Positions 41,661-49,729 of a stretch of DNA of 64,000 nt are shown here, piece after piece. Position numbers and translations under genes: made by a program. Below the pieces are notes generated by a model that worked only from the letters and a program-made list of their open reading frames with translations, did not search any database and was not told the origin of the DNA. The stretch's first letter is position 1. Each line of letters begins with the position of its first letter. The DNA comes from Elusimicrobiota bacterium. Lineage in GTDB: Bacteria; Elusimicrobiota; UBA8919. The stretch is from assembly GCA_028718185.1 (NCBI GenBank), contig JAQUMH010000005.1:1-64000 (forward strand), in the 5' to 3' direction.

Positions 41661-42284
41661 TTATTCAACACAATTAATTAGGGTGCCGATTTTTTCTATT
41701 TTTACTTCTATTTTATCGCCGGTTTTCACGGGACCTATACCTGAAGGGGTTCCGGTTGCTATTACATCGTATTTTTCAAGTGTCATAATTTTTGATATGA
41801 ACGAAACGAGTTCTTCGACTTTAAAAATAAGATTTTTTGTATTGGAAGATTGTTTTAATTCGCCGTTCAGGAAAAGTTCAATATTCAGATTATTCGGATT
41901 TGCAATCCCGGAAACGATGTGCGGTCCGATTGGACAAAATGTGTCAAATGATTTCGCTCTTGTCCATTGGCCGTCTTTTCTTTGCAAGTCCCGCGCTGTA
42001 ACATCATTAACGCAGGTATATCCGAGAATATATTTCTTGGCTTCTTTTTCTGAAATATTTTTGCATTGTTTTCCGATAACTATACCCAATTCTGCTTCGT
42101 AATCAACCTGTTTGGACATCTTCGGGTATTTTATTTTTTGGTTGTTCCAGATTACGGATGTTACCGGTTTAATAAATATTATAGGTTCATCCGGAAGTTT
42201 CATTTTTAATTCTGTCGCATGATTAATGTAGTTTAACCCGACAGCAACAACTTTTGATGGTTTCTTTGTAAATTTATAAATCAT
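41661..42284 (-). CDS. Fumarylacetoacetate hydrolase (FAH)-family protein
   Basis: About 207 residues, the single-domain FAH size. The domain core is visible: VGLNYINHATEL, FIKPVTSVI, VDYEAELGIVIG (the metal-binding E-x-E), YTCVNDVTARDLQ and TGTPSGIGPVKTGD. Members act on acylpyruvates, oxaloacetate or 2-oxo acids as hydrolases, decarboxylases or isomerases; the substrate cannot be told. The start was put at the ATG at 42284; the ATG at 42317 would add residues encoded by a palindromic repeat. It lies just downstream of dapB across that repeat. Confidence 0.85.
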   Translation of the reverse strand: MIYKFTKKPSKVVAVGLNYINHATELKMKLPDEPIIFIKPVTSVIWNNQKIKYPKMSKQVDYEAELGIVIGKQCKNISEKEAKKYILGYTCVNDVTARDLQRKDGQWTRAKSFDTFCPIGPHIVSGIANPNNLNIELFLNGELKQSSNTKNLIFKVEELVSFISKIMTLEKYDVIATGTPSGIGPVKTGDKIEVKIEKIGTLINCVE

Positions 42285-42302
42285 AATAAGGACTTTATAT
42301 TT

Positions 42303-42345
42303 CCCCTCATCTTTCATCTTCTCCCACAGGGGGAGAAGAAAGAAC
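42303..42345. repeat. CCCCTCA-CTCTCCCC palindromic repeat, copy 3 (partial)
   Basis: CCCCTCATCTTTCATCTTCT, a CTCCCACAGGGGGAG tip and GAAGAAAGAACTG. The right end has decayed, so the closing GAGGGG is missing. It supplies a false start codon to the FAH gene. Confidence 0.75.
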
Positions 42346-42360
42346 TGCTTTTTCCATTTA

Positions 42361-43119
42361 TTACAATCCTAATACGTTTTGCATACTGTAAAGACCGGGT
42401 TTCTTTCCGGAAAGCCATTTTGCGGCTTTAACAGCACCTACTGCGAATGTTTCACGGGAATGTGCTTTGTGGACAACTTCAACCTGCTCGCCGGCTCCTG
42501 CAAAAATTACAGTATGGTCACCGACTATATCACCGGCACGCACAGAATGGATTCCAATTTCCTTTTTACGCAGGCCCACGTTACCAAACCTGCCGTAAAC
42601 TTTTGATAATTTGAGTTTTTTAGAAATAATATCTGCGAGTTTCAGTGCTGTGCCTGACGGTGAGTCCTTCTTCTGATTGTGATGTGCTTCAATAATTTCA
42701 ACATCATAGTCAGGTAAAACATCCGCTATTTCATTAACCAGTTTGAATAACAAATTTACACCAATAGACATATTAGGACTAAAAATAATCGGGATTTCAT
42801 TAGAAGTATTCTCTATCTTCTTAATTCCGCTTTCTGAAATTCCTGTTGTCCCGATAACGAGCGCTTTTTTGTTTACACGCACAATTTCTAAATGCTCTAA
42901 CGTTGCATCCGGAGATGTAAAATCAATTATTACATCCGATAATTTTACAGCTGCATCAAAATTATCTGTAATTTTAATCTTGTCAATTGTTTGACCGATA
43001 GCGGGATGCCCCTGTGATTCTATTGCACCTGACAAAACAAAACTGCCGTCAGCAAGCGCTCTTTCAATAATCATTTTCCCCATTTTCCCGGCAGCACCAC
43101 AAACAGTAAGTTTCAGCAT
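42361..43119 (-). CDS. dapB: 4-hydroxy-tetrahydrodipicolinate reductase
   Basis: A 252-residue cytosolic enzyme that reduces the product of DapA with NAD(P)H to tetrahydrodipicolinate in lysine synthesis. The nucleotide-binding loop VCGAAGKMGKM is at the N-terminus; FSPNMSIGVN and EIIEAHHNQKKDSPSGTA include the catalytic His and Lys, and DIVGDHTVIFAGAGEQVEV is also family-typical. Length is normal. It sits on the other side of an antiporter gene from dapA. Confidence 0.93.
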   Translation of the reverse strand: MLKLTVCGAAGKMGKMIIERALADGSFVLSGAIESQGHPAIGQTIDKIKITDNFDAAVKLSDVIIDFTSPDATLEHLEIVRVNKKALVIGTTGISESGIKKIENTSNEIPIIFSPNMSIGVNLLFKLVNEIADVLPDYDVEIIEAHHNQKKDSPSGTALKLADIISKKLKLSKVYGRFGNVGLRKKEIGIHSVRAGDIVGDHTVIFAGAGEQVEVVHKAHSRETFAVGAVKAAKWLSGKKPGLYSMQNVLGL

Positions 43120-43190
43120 AATATTCTCCTAATTTGATTATCTATTAAGTAATCTATGTTTTAGACCTGACCGCTAAAAATCTTATAATC

Positions 43191-43240
43191 CCCCTCATCT
43201 TTTATCTTCTCCCCTATGGGGAGAAGAAAGAGTTGAGGGG
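43191..43240. repeat. CCCCTCA-CTCTCCCC palindromic repeat, copy 4
   Basis: CCCCTCATCTTTTATCTTCT on the left, GAAGAAAGAGTTGAGGGG on the right and CCCCTATGGGG at the tip. A well-kept copy between the antiporter gene and dapB. Confidence 0.8.
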
Positions 43241-43254
43241 TTCTTTCAATTCGG

Positions 43255-44649
43255 TCAAAAATATCTTAAATATAAATACACATTACAAAGCGCTACAACT
43301 ATTACCATTGCGGGGAATGCATATTTACAATATCTAGGCCAGCCGACTTTATAACCTTTCTTTTCTGCAATTGCAATTCCAACAACATTTGCTGAGGCAC
43401 CAATCGGTGTACCATTACCGCCTATATCAGTCCCTAATGCAAGCGCCCAGCTTAACGACCCTAAAGGGATCCCTGTTTTTGATAGATTAAATACTACAGG
43501 TACCATTGTCGCTGCAAAAGGAATATTATCAATTATTGCAGACGCAAATGCGGAAGTCCATAAAATTATTGAAACAACAAGGAAGGCATTGCCTTTTGAT
43601 ACTCTGCCTATCCAGTCGGCAAGTAATTTCAGTACACCCGTATATTCCATCCCGCCGACACAGACAAAAAGCCCGACAAAGAATAATAATGTCTTCCAAT
43701 CAATTTTACGAATAATCTTGTGATGCGATTTATACGCACAAGCAAGGGTAAGAGCTGCTGCAATACAACCTATAAAAGCAACTGAAAGCCCTGTCCAGCT
43801 ATGCGTAACAAGTAAAACTACTATGACTAAAAACACAACAGAATAAACTACAAACAATTGATAATGTGCAATCGCTTTCCTGGGTTCAGGATATTTATTA
43901 AAACGCTGATTACCGCTGATTTGAAACCCGTTAACCGCAGATTTATGCTGATAACTGCTGTCATCAGCATTCTTTGATTTTAGCAATTTTCTAAATGCAA
44001 AGTAAAAGAAAATTATCGTAAAAACTATTCCTATCCAGGCAATTACTCCTGTGTTTTTTAAGAAATCAAAGAACGAGAATCCAAATGAGGTCCCTATAAT
44101 AATATTAGGCGGGTCACCGCACATTGTTGCGCTTCCGCCTGTGTTGGCAGCAAAGATTTCCGCTATAATTACAGGTACAGGGTCAAATTTCAAAAGTTTT
44201 GCAAGTTCTATCGTAACTGATGCAAGGAACAATAACACGGTAATACTGTCAATGAACATTGACAAAAAACCTGAAAGCAGCATAAATGCTATAAATATCG
44301 GAATTACCTTATATTTAACCAGTTTTGCTACATAAAGACATAACCACCTGAAAAAACCTACTCTTGTAAGTCCTTCTATCATTGTCATCATACCGGCAAT
44401 AAAAATTATTGTCTGCCAGTTGATACCGTGTGAAGCTTCTCCCTTAATTCCTTTTATTATCCAAAAAGATGATTGAAAAATTTCTTTTAAGTTAAGCACC
44501 CAAAGAATAGCATCAGGTGTCTTAAAAACAAAAATTATTGTTAAAATCGCACCAACTAAAGCAGAAATATACCTGTGCCATTTCTCAGCCATAATAGCAA
44601 TAAACATTACTGAAAAAATTATTACTGAAAAAATTTGTCCCGGTATCAT
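43255..44649 (-). CDS. ArsB/NhaD-type ion transporter (SLC13-like permease)
   Basis: A 464-residue inner-membrane protein with about eleven helices. The two half-repeats of the ion-transporter superfamily show FIAGMMTMIEGLTRVGFF with AEIFAANTGGSATMCGDPPNI in the first and LFFVGLFVCVGGMEYTGV with ALALGTDIGGNGTPIGASAN in the second; the N-T-G-G-S-A-T and G-N-x-T-P-x-G-A-S hairpins form the transport site. It may exchange sodium for protons or move arsenite or a dicarboxylate. A hydrophilic loop (residues 226-249) between the halves is encoded by a repeat element. It overlaps dapA's stop codon by four bases. Confidence 0.82.
   Translation of the reverse strand: MIPGQIFSVIIFSVMFIAIMAEKWHRYISALVGAILTIIFVFKTPDAILWVLNLKEIFQSSFWIIKGIKGEASHGINWQTIIFIAGMMTMIEGLTRVGFFRWLCLYVAKLVKYKVIPIFIAFMLLSGFLSMFIDSITVLLFLASVTIELAKLLKFDPVPVIIAEIFAANTGGSATMCGDPPNIIIGTSFGFSFFDFLKNTGVIAWIGIVFTIIFFYFAFRKLLKSKNADDSSYQHKSAVNGFQISGNQRFNKYPEPRKAIAHYQLFVVYSVVFLVIVVLLVTHSWTGLSVAFIGCIAAALTLACAYKSHHKIIRKIDWKTLLFFVGLFVCVGGMEYTGVLKLLADWIGRVSKGNAFLVVSIILWTSAFASAIIDNIPFAATMVPVVFNLSKTGIPLGSLSWALALGTDIGGNGTPIGASANVVGIAIAEKKGYKVGWPRYCKYAFPAMVIVVALCNVYLYLRYF
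43901..43970. repeat. GCTGATT / GCAGATT repeat inserted in frame in the antiporter gene
   Basis: Decamer-like units AACGCTGATT, ACCGCTGATT, AACCGCAGATTT and ATGCTGATAACTGC, with ATCAGC at the right end as an inverted copy. They encode a polar loop, including SSYQHKSAVNGFQISGNQ, with no stop codon. The similar GCAGATT repeat at 10511-10552 lies between genes. Confidence 0.65.
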
Positions 44650-45524
44650 TTAACTTTCAATCCGTAGTCCTTCATTGTTTTAACAAGTTTTGTTTTGTTT
44701 TTTTCATCCATAGAACACATAGGAAGCCGCAATTCATCAGAGCACAAACCAACAAGCCCCATTGCTGTTTTTACAGGAATCGGGTTTGTTTCAATAAACA
44801 TAGCTTTTACTAAATCAAAAAGCTTGTAATGAAGATTTTTTGCTTTTTCAATATCTCCGCTTAAATAAGCTCCAACCATGTCCGAAATGTCTTTAGGAAC
44901 AATATTAGCTACAACAGAGACAACACCTTTTCCGCCAATAGACAATACTGGAAGCGTTAACGCATCGTCACCAGAAAGCATATCCATTTTTGGACACAAC
45001 AAACGAATTTTTGTCATCTGCTCAAGAGAACCGCTTGCTTCTTTTACAGCAACTATATTCTTGCAATCTGAATGAATTTTGGCAATTGTTTCAGGTTCTA
45101 TATTGACGGCCGTCCTTGACTGTATATTATACATCATTATCGGAATATTAATTTCTTCCGCTATTTTTTTGAAATGCAGATAAAGCCCTTTTTGAGTTGG
45201 TTTATTATAATATGGAGCTACAATAAGCACTCCATCAGCACCGGCTTTTTTTGCAAAATCTGTCATCTCAATCGTCTCGGATGTGCTGTTTGAACCAGTT
45301 CCGGCAATAACTTTGATTCTACCGGCTACGGCCTTTACAACAACATCGATGACCTTTTCATGCTCTTCATATGAAAGCGTAGCTGACTCTCCGGTTGTTC
45401 CGCAAGGCACAATTCCGGTCATCCCATTTTTGATATGGAATTCAACTAATTCCTTCAATTTTTCAAAATCAACTTTTCCATTTTTAAACGGAGTAACAAT
45501 AGCAACATAACTTCCTTCAAACAT
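44646..45524 (-). CDS. dapA: 4-hydroxy-tetrahydrodipicolinate synthase
   Basis: A 292-residue TIM-barrel enzyme that condenses pyruvate with aspartate semialdehyde, the first committed step to lysine and diaminopimelate. GTTGESATLSYEEH is the substrate loop; APYYNKPTQKGLYLHF holds the catalytic Tyr region and VAVKEASGSL the Schiff-base Lys. IMYNIQSRTAVNI supplies the Arg of the active site. A sigma-70 promoter (45544-45573) and AGGGGG ribosome site lie upstream, so dapA heads an operon with the antiporter. Confidence 0.94.
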   Translation of the reverse strand: MFEGSYVAIVTPFKNGKVDFEKLKELVEFHIKNGMTGIVPCGTTGESATLSYEEHEKVIDVVVKAVAGRIKVIAGTGSNSTSETIEMTDFAKKAGADGVLIVAPYYNKPTQKGLYLHFKKIAEEINIPIMMYNIQSRTAVNIEPETIAKIHSDCKNIVAVKEASGSLEQMTKIRLLCPKMDMLSGDDALTLPVLSIGGKGVVSVVANIVPKDISDMVGAYLSGDIEKAKNLHYKLFDLVKAMFIETNPIPVKTAMGLVGLCSDELRLPMCSMDEKNKTKLVKTMKDYGLKVK

Positions 45525-45543
45525 ACAACCCCCTAATGTCTAT

Positions 45544-45573
45544 ATTCTACAAAATTTGTTATCTGTTGGTCAA
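45544..45573 (-). promoter_or_regulatory. Sigma-70 promoter of dapA
   Basis: On the minus strand TTGACC (45568-45573), an 18-base spacer and TAGAAT (45544-45549). The message would start near 45536, ten or so bases before the dapA start codon, so the leader is very short. Confidence 0.65.
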
Positions 45574-45617
45574 GCTAAACTCAAACATCTTATAGATATC
45601 TAAAAACTACTCAGTTT

Positions 45618-45705
45618 GTCATTGCGAACGACCAAAGGGAGCGTGGCAATCCCGTCTTAGACAAACTACATTTTATGAGATTGCTTCGCTAACGCTCGCA
45701 ATGAC
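45618..45705. repeat. Dispersed palindromic repeat, CATTGCGA family, copy 3
   Basis: GTCATTGCGAACGACC at the left, GCGTGGCAATCCC, then GAGATTGCTTCG and TCGCAATGAC at the right. It is the best full copy and shows terminal inverted repeats like those of 117-204. It fills much of the gap between the macro-domain gene and dapA. Confidence 0.8.
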
Positions 45706-45747
45706 ATTGCAACACAATCGCATGCCAATGACAGTCTTTAGAATAAC

Positions 45748-46278
45748 TTACATACTGCCAATAATTTCACTATAGAAACTATTATATATCTTAAAATCTT
45801 TGTCTGAGAACAAAACAAAAACTATTTTTTCTAAATTAATACTCTTTGTATTTATAATGAAATTTTTTACTTCTTCCAAAGCGGCAGGTGCTGCCTTTTC
45901 TATTGGAAATCTATAAACACCGGTTGAAATTGACGGAAAGGCAATGGATTTAATTTTGTTTTCTAATGCCAATTCCAAAGAATTTTTATAACAAGATTTT
46001 AGTAACTGTTCTTCACCGGAAGTGCCGCCTTTCCACACCGGACCTACAGTGTGGATAACATATTTTGCCGGCAGGTTATAACCACTTGTTATTTTTGCTT
46101 CACCTGTTTTACAACCGTTGAGTTTTTTACATTCTTCCAAAAGTTTTGGTCCGGCTGCCCTGTGAATCGCACCATCAACGCCGCCACCCCCGAGAAGTGA
46201 TTTATTTGCTGCGTTGACAATTGCATCAACCTCAACTTTGGTAATATCACCGATAATTAGTTCAATTTTTGAATACAC
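45748..46278 (-). CDS. Macro-domain protein (ADP-ribose hydrolase type)
   Basis: A macro domain of about 176 residues. The ligand motifs are clear: [20 protein letters not shown] (truncated here to the key run) and [12 protein letters not shown] with VIHTVGPVW between. Such enzymes remove ADP-ribose from proteins, or acetyl from O-acetyl-ADP-ribose. The start is uncertain: the frame reaches an ATG at 46341, but those first residues ([10 protein letters not shown]) come from a CCCCCC palindrome. A GTG at 46278 begins right before the domain and was chosen. It lies downstream of ybaB. Confidence 0.82.
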   Translation of the reverse strand: MYSKIELIIGDITKVEVDAIVNAANKSLLGGGGVDGAIHRAAGPKLLEECKKLNGCKTGEAKITSGYNLPAKYVIHTVGPVWKGGTSGEEQLLKSCYKNSLELALENKIKSIAFPSISTGVYRFPIEKAAPAALEEVKNFIINTKSINLEKIVFVLFSDKDFKIYNSFYSEIIGSM

Positions 46279-46317
46279 ATTAAAACTGCATTTTGTAAAG
46301 ATAGAATTACTTTGGTT

Positions 46318-46375
46318 CCCCCCTGCTTTCTTTGAAAGCATGACGGGGGGGCGGGTTAAATCAATGATTTAACCC
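46318..46375. repeat. CCCCCC palindrome followed by a GGGTTAAATCA hairpin
   Basis: The first hairpin is CCCCCC-T-GCTTTC-TTT-GAAAGC-ATGAC-GGGGGG (46318-46351). The second is GGGTTAAATCA-TT-GATTTAACCC (46353-46375), which overlaps the ybaB stop codon. A relative of the first, with another inner stem, is at 59312-59356. Confidence 0.7.
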
Positions 46376-46618
46376 GGGTATTTTTGACATTGTTTGGACA
46401 ATTTGAAGATTAATTTTTTTTACTGCTTCGTTGAAGCAATCTTTTAAAATCTTTTCTTGTTCTTCTTTGTTTAGTGCAGGATTAATCTGGACACTTTCAA
46501 CCTCTAATCTACCGGTTATAACTACTTTTACTCCATTCTTTTCAACTTCTGCCTTTTCATTAGAAAGCGCAGTTTGTAATTCTTTAATTTGTTTCAACTG
46601 CTTTAATTTATCAAACAT
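46361..46618 (-). CDS. YbaB/EbfC-family nucleoid-associated protein (short)
   Basis: An 85-residue protein, shorter than the usual 100-110. [18 protein letters not shown] matches the central strands of YbaB and [17 protein letters not shown] the C-terminal helix. YbaB dimers bind DNA and often lie next to dnaX and recR, which are absent here. GAGAGGAG precedes the ATG. The stop codon lies inside a hairpin. A role in chromosome organisation is likely but not shown. Confidence 0.85.
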   Translation of the reverse strand: MFDKLKQLKQIKELQTALSNEKAEVEKNGVKVVITGRLEVESVQINPALNKEEQEKILKDCFNEAVKKINLQIVQTMSKIPGLNH

Positions 46619-46692
46619 TTTTTACTCCTCTCTTCTCCTCATCTTTACCTCTACCCTTTTATAAGGTTAAATTTTATTGAAACGTATTGCTG

Positions 46693-46750
46693 AAAAATTT
46701 AGTTTTGTCCGCCATTGATTCGGTGGCGGATAGTGAAAAACTAAATTTTT
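46693..46750. repeat. Long inverted repeat with TCCGCCA core, terminator-like
   Basis: AAAAATTTAGTTTT pairs with AAAAACTAAATTTTT, and inside TCCGCCA pairs with TGGCGGA. The A/T-rich outer arms would give T tracts on both strands, so it could end transcription from either side. The inner stem is like GCCCGCCA...TGGCGGGC at 128-154 and 49681-49704. Confidence 0.65.
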
Positions 46751-46766
46751 TAGATTAATTAATGCA

Positions 46767-47303
46767 TTATATGTATTTTCTTATTTCGTTTATTGATTTT
46801 CTTGATTTTTCCCTTAACTTTTCATTTTCGGGATAACCCATGCTTATTATAATATCTGCTTTTTTTCCCTTAGGTATATTTAAAACCTTTTTCACTGCTT
46901 TTTCATTAAAATATCCCAGCCAGCAGGTACCTACTCCTTCCTCAGCTGCCTGAAGAATAAAATGTTCACAAGAAATCCCGATATCAATAAGATTATACTG
47001 AGTACCTCTGAAATAACCACCGAGAGCTGCGATAAATTTTGAATGTTCTGTAACAACAACTATTAAAACAGGTGCAGATTTTGCAAAAGAATTTGAGGAA
47101 TAAATACCTGAAAATGCTGCATCGGCAACTTTTTTTCTGGTTTCTTCATTTTCTATAACTATAAAACTCCAGGGCTGGGAATTGCAGGCTGACGGAGCCA
47201 GTTGAGCTGCTTCCAAACACCGGTCTATTATTTCCCTTGCGACAGGTCTAGTAGAATATTTCCTTACACTCTGTCTTTTTTTAACAAGTTCTAAAAAATT
47301 CAT
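46767..47303 (-). CDS. Nitroreductase-family flavoprotein
   Basis: A 178-residue FMN enzyme of the nitroreductase family. KKRQSVRKYSTRPV binds FMN phosphate, APSACNSQPWSFIVI is the next flavin contact and AAEEGVGTCWLGYFNEKAV the C-terminal one. It uses NAD(P)H to reduce nitro compounds, quinones or another oxidant; the physiological substrate is unknown. An AAGGA site precedes the ATG. It stands between dapF and ybaB. Confidence 0.88.
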   Translation of the reverse strand: MNFLELVKKRQSVRKYSTRPVAREIIDRCLEAAQLAPSACNSQPWSFIVIENEETRKKVADAAFSGIYSSNSFAKSAPVLIVVVTEHSKFIAALGGYFRGTQYNLIDIGISCEHFILQAAEEGVGTCWLGYFNEKAVKKVLNIPKGKKADIIISMGYPENEKLREKSRKSINEIRKYI

Positions 47304-47379
47304 AATTATATCCTTACCTTAATGCAGCTACATTGAAATATTTAAACTGCGAATTACATCAGCGATTCAAATAATATTG

Positions 47380-48189
47380 TTATATCTTTACTTGTCCTTC
47401 AAATATCGAAGATACTTTACCTTCAAAATGTATTTTTCCTTCTTCATAATATACTTTAAGAATTTCGCCACCCTGGGTTAAAACGTTTACCTTTGATGAA
47501 ACATATTCTTTCAAAATTGAAATGACGCTTGACGCAACCACACCTGTCCCGCAAGCGAGGGTTTCAGCTTCCACGCCTCTTTCGTAGGTTCTGACATGCA
47601 AACTACTCTTATTGGTAACCTGAACAAAATTTACATTAGTACCTTCGGGCTTAAACTCTTTATGCCATCTAATTTTTTTGCCTAAATCATTAACATCGAT
47701 ATCTTTTATGTTTTTGACAAAAATTACTGCATGAGGAACACCTGTATTTATAAATGATACTTTGAATATTTTATTTTCAACATTCACATTCAAATCCTGT
47801 CTTATATCTTTAGGCTGAGGCATTTTAACCTTTACATCATAACAAAACTCTTCTTTGCAGCTAGACACAATTTCAGCAGATATTATGTCGGCATCTGAAT
47901 CAAATCTCATTTTTTGTGGTGCAATTTTCTTAAGATATGCAAATAAAGCAATACATCTTGACCCGTTTCCGCAAAATGATGCAAAAGAACCGTCAGAATT
48001 GTAATACCGCATTTTAAAATCCGCTGTTTTTGATTTTTCAACTAGTAAAAGTCCGTCAGCATCAATACCGAATTTCCTGTGGCAATACTTTTTAGCAAAA
48101 TCTGACGGATTTTTTACGATTTTTTCCCTGTTGTCAATTACAATGAAATCATTTCCACTGCCTGACATTTTTGTAAAATTTACATTCAT
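47380..48189 (-). CDS. dapF: Diaminopimelate epimerase
   Basis: About 269 residues. It converts LL- to meso-diaminopimelate, the precursor of lysine and peptidoglycan cross-links. Both active-site cysteines are seen: FCGNGSRCIALF and AETLACGTGVVAS. FTKMSGSGNDFIVID is the normal N-terminus. The ATG at 48189 has GGGGTGG upstream; a GTG two codons earlier (48195) is less likely. It lies after lysA across a palindromic repeat. Confidence 0.93.
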   Translation of the reverse strand: MNVNFTKMSGSGNDFIVIDNREKIVKNPSDFAKKYCHRKFGIDADGLLLVEKSKTADFKMRYYNSDGSFASFCGNGSRCIALFAYLKKIAPQKMRFDSDADIISAEIVSSCKEEFCYDVKVKMPQPKDIRQDLNVNVENKIFKVSFINTGVPHAVIFVKNIKDIDVNDLGKKIRWHKEFKPEGTNVNFVQVTNKSSLHVRTYERGVEAETLACGTGVVASSVISILKEYVSSKVNVLTQGGEILKVYYEEGKIHFEGKVSSIFEGQVKI

Positions 48190-48223
48190 AACCACCCCTG
48201 TCCATTAAAAATCTTATAATCTT

Positions 48224-48273
48224 CCCCTCATCTTTCATCTTCTCCCCTTAGGGGAGAAGAAAGAGTTGAGGGG
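48224..48273. repeat. CCCCTCA-CTCTCCCC palindromic repeat, copy 5
   Basis: CCCCTCATCTTTCATCTTCT, CCCCTTAGGGG at the tip and GAAGAAAGAGTTGAGGGG. It ends two bases before the lysA stop codon. Confidence 0.8.
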
Positions 48274-48275
48274 GT

Positions 48276-49487
48276 TCAAAACGACACCTTTTCCCTTTTT
48301 CTTATTATTCTCCATTTTTTACTTTCCACAAGCACTTCCGGCGGCTGAGGACGCATATTATAATTTGACGACATAGAATAACCATATGCACCGGAACACA
48401 AGATAGCAAGTAAATCGCCTTCCAAAACCGGCAACATGTTGCGGTCTTTTGCAAAAACATCTGATGACTCGCAAATCGGACCGACAATATCCCAGTTATA
48501 CTTTGGACCTTTTCTCAATGTAACAGGAATTATTTCATGATATGCATCGTAGATAGCAGGTCTGACTAAATCATTCATACCGGCATCCAGTATCAGAAAA
48601 TTCTTTTTTGAAGTTTTCTTAATATAAATTATTTTTGCAACCAATACACCGGCATTGCCCGCCAAAAACCTTCCGGGTTCTAATATAACAGTGTGATTCT
48701 CAGGCAAATGTGAAACGACGGCTCTTGCATAATCCGACGGGCTGATGATTTTTTCATCTTTGTACTTTATACCAAGCCCTCCACCCATATCAATATATTT
48801 TAATTTTATACCTGAACTGGAAAGTTTCTTAATATATTCTGATACCTTTTTTGAAGAAAGGCTGAATGGACTTATATCTGTTATCTGTGAACCGATATGA
48901 AGTGAAATACCGACGATTTCGATATTTTTAAGTTTCTTTGCTAAAAGATAACCGCTATAAGCCTCGTCAAAACACAATCCGAATTTATTATGTGCAAGAC
49001 CGGTAGTTATATGCGGATGTGTTTTGGCATCAATATCCGGATTTATCCTGAATGATATTCTGGCAATTTTTTTAAGGGATTTTGCAATTTTATCAATTCT
49101 GTATAATTCGGGTATTGATTCAACATTGAACATCAAAATATCCGACTTAATTGCTTCTCTGATTTCATCGTCCCTTTTACCGACACCTGAAAAAACTATT
49201 TTTTTAGGATTGACGCCTGCGGAAATTGCAAGTTTTAATTCACCAAGAGAAACGATATCACACCCACAGCTATTTTTAGCAAGAATTTTTAGCAATTGAA
49301 GATTCTCGTTTGCCTTTACCGCAAAACATACAATATGTTTTGTTTTAGAAAATGCTTTATCAAATTCTTTATAATTTTCAAGAAGTTTTTCCCTGCTATA
49401 AAGATAAAATGGAGTACCGACTTTTTCTGCGATACCCGATACCAATACACCGTCAGCAAACAATATACTATTTTTATATTTTAACAT
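48276..49487 (-). CDS. lysA: Diaminopimelate decarboxylase
   Basis: About 403 residues of a fold-III PLP enzyme that makes lysine from meso-diaminopimelate. The PLP Lys is K58 in CFAVKAN (ATG numbering); HIGSQITD, the PLP glycine loop GGGLGIKY, LEPGRFLAGNAG and the partner-subunit Cys in GPICESSD are kept. The ATG at 49487 is preceded by GAGGTGG; the frame reaches a GTG two codons upstream. It is followed by dapF, so the last two lysine steps are adjacent. Confidence 0.93.
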   Translation of the reverse strand: MLKYKNSILFADGVLVSGIAEKVGTPFYLYSREKLLENYKEFDKAFSKTKHIVCFAVKANENLQLLKILAKNSCGCDIVSLGELKLAISAGVNPKKIVFSGVGKRDDEIREAIKSDILMFNVESIPELYRIDKIAKSLKKIARISFRINPDIDAKTHPHITTGLAHNKFGLCFDEAYSGYLLAKKLKNIEIVGISLHIGSQITDISPFSLSSKKVSEYIKKLSSSGIKLKYIDMGGGLGIKYKDEKIISPSDYARAVVSHLPENHTVILEPGRFLAGNAGVLVAKIIYIKKTSKKNFLILDAGMNDLVRPAIYDAYHEIIPVTLRKGPKYNWDIVGPICESSDVFAKDRNMLPVLEGDLLAILCSGAYGYSMSSNYNMRPQPPEVLVESKKWRIIRKREKVSF

Positions 49488-49523
49488 AACCACCTCTTTG
49501 TGATAAAATATACATCAGACCAA

Positions 49524-49565
49524 TGCCGACCAAGGTCGGCAACTACATCAGGATTGTAGTGGCGC
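49524..49565. repeat. Composite palindromic repeat TGCCGACC, copy 2
   Basis: TGCCGACC-AA-GGTCGGCA, then ACTACATCAGGATTGTAGT, differing from 16072-16113 at only a few positions. The GCAGAG hairpin that follows at the first site is replaced here by other sequence. Its neighbour at 49681-49705 is a GCCCGCCA palindrome. Confidence 0.75.
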
Positions 49566-49680
49566 CTACGTCTTTCAAATTAGGCTTGCCAAGGGTCTGG
49601 CGACAACTACAAACCTATAATTAAATTGTAGTTTCACGCTCTCGGCGTGATAACATTGAAATTCCTATACATCAAATTAA

Positions 49681-49705
49681 GCCCGCCACTGAACCGTTGG
49701 CGGGC
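49681..49705. repeat. GCCCGCCA palindrome
   Basis: GCCCGCCA-CTGAACCGT-TGGCGGGC, the same stem as in the element at 117-204. Together with the TGCCGACC repeat it makes up most of the 236-base gap between lysA and the TPR gene; a TTCACGC/GCGTGA hairpin lies between them. I see no gene in this gap. Confidence 0.65.
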
Positions 49706-49729
49706 AGCTACAGAAAGTAAATCAAATAC

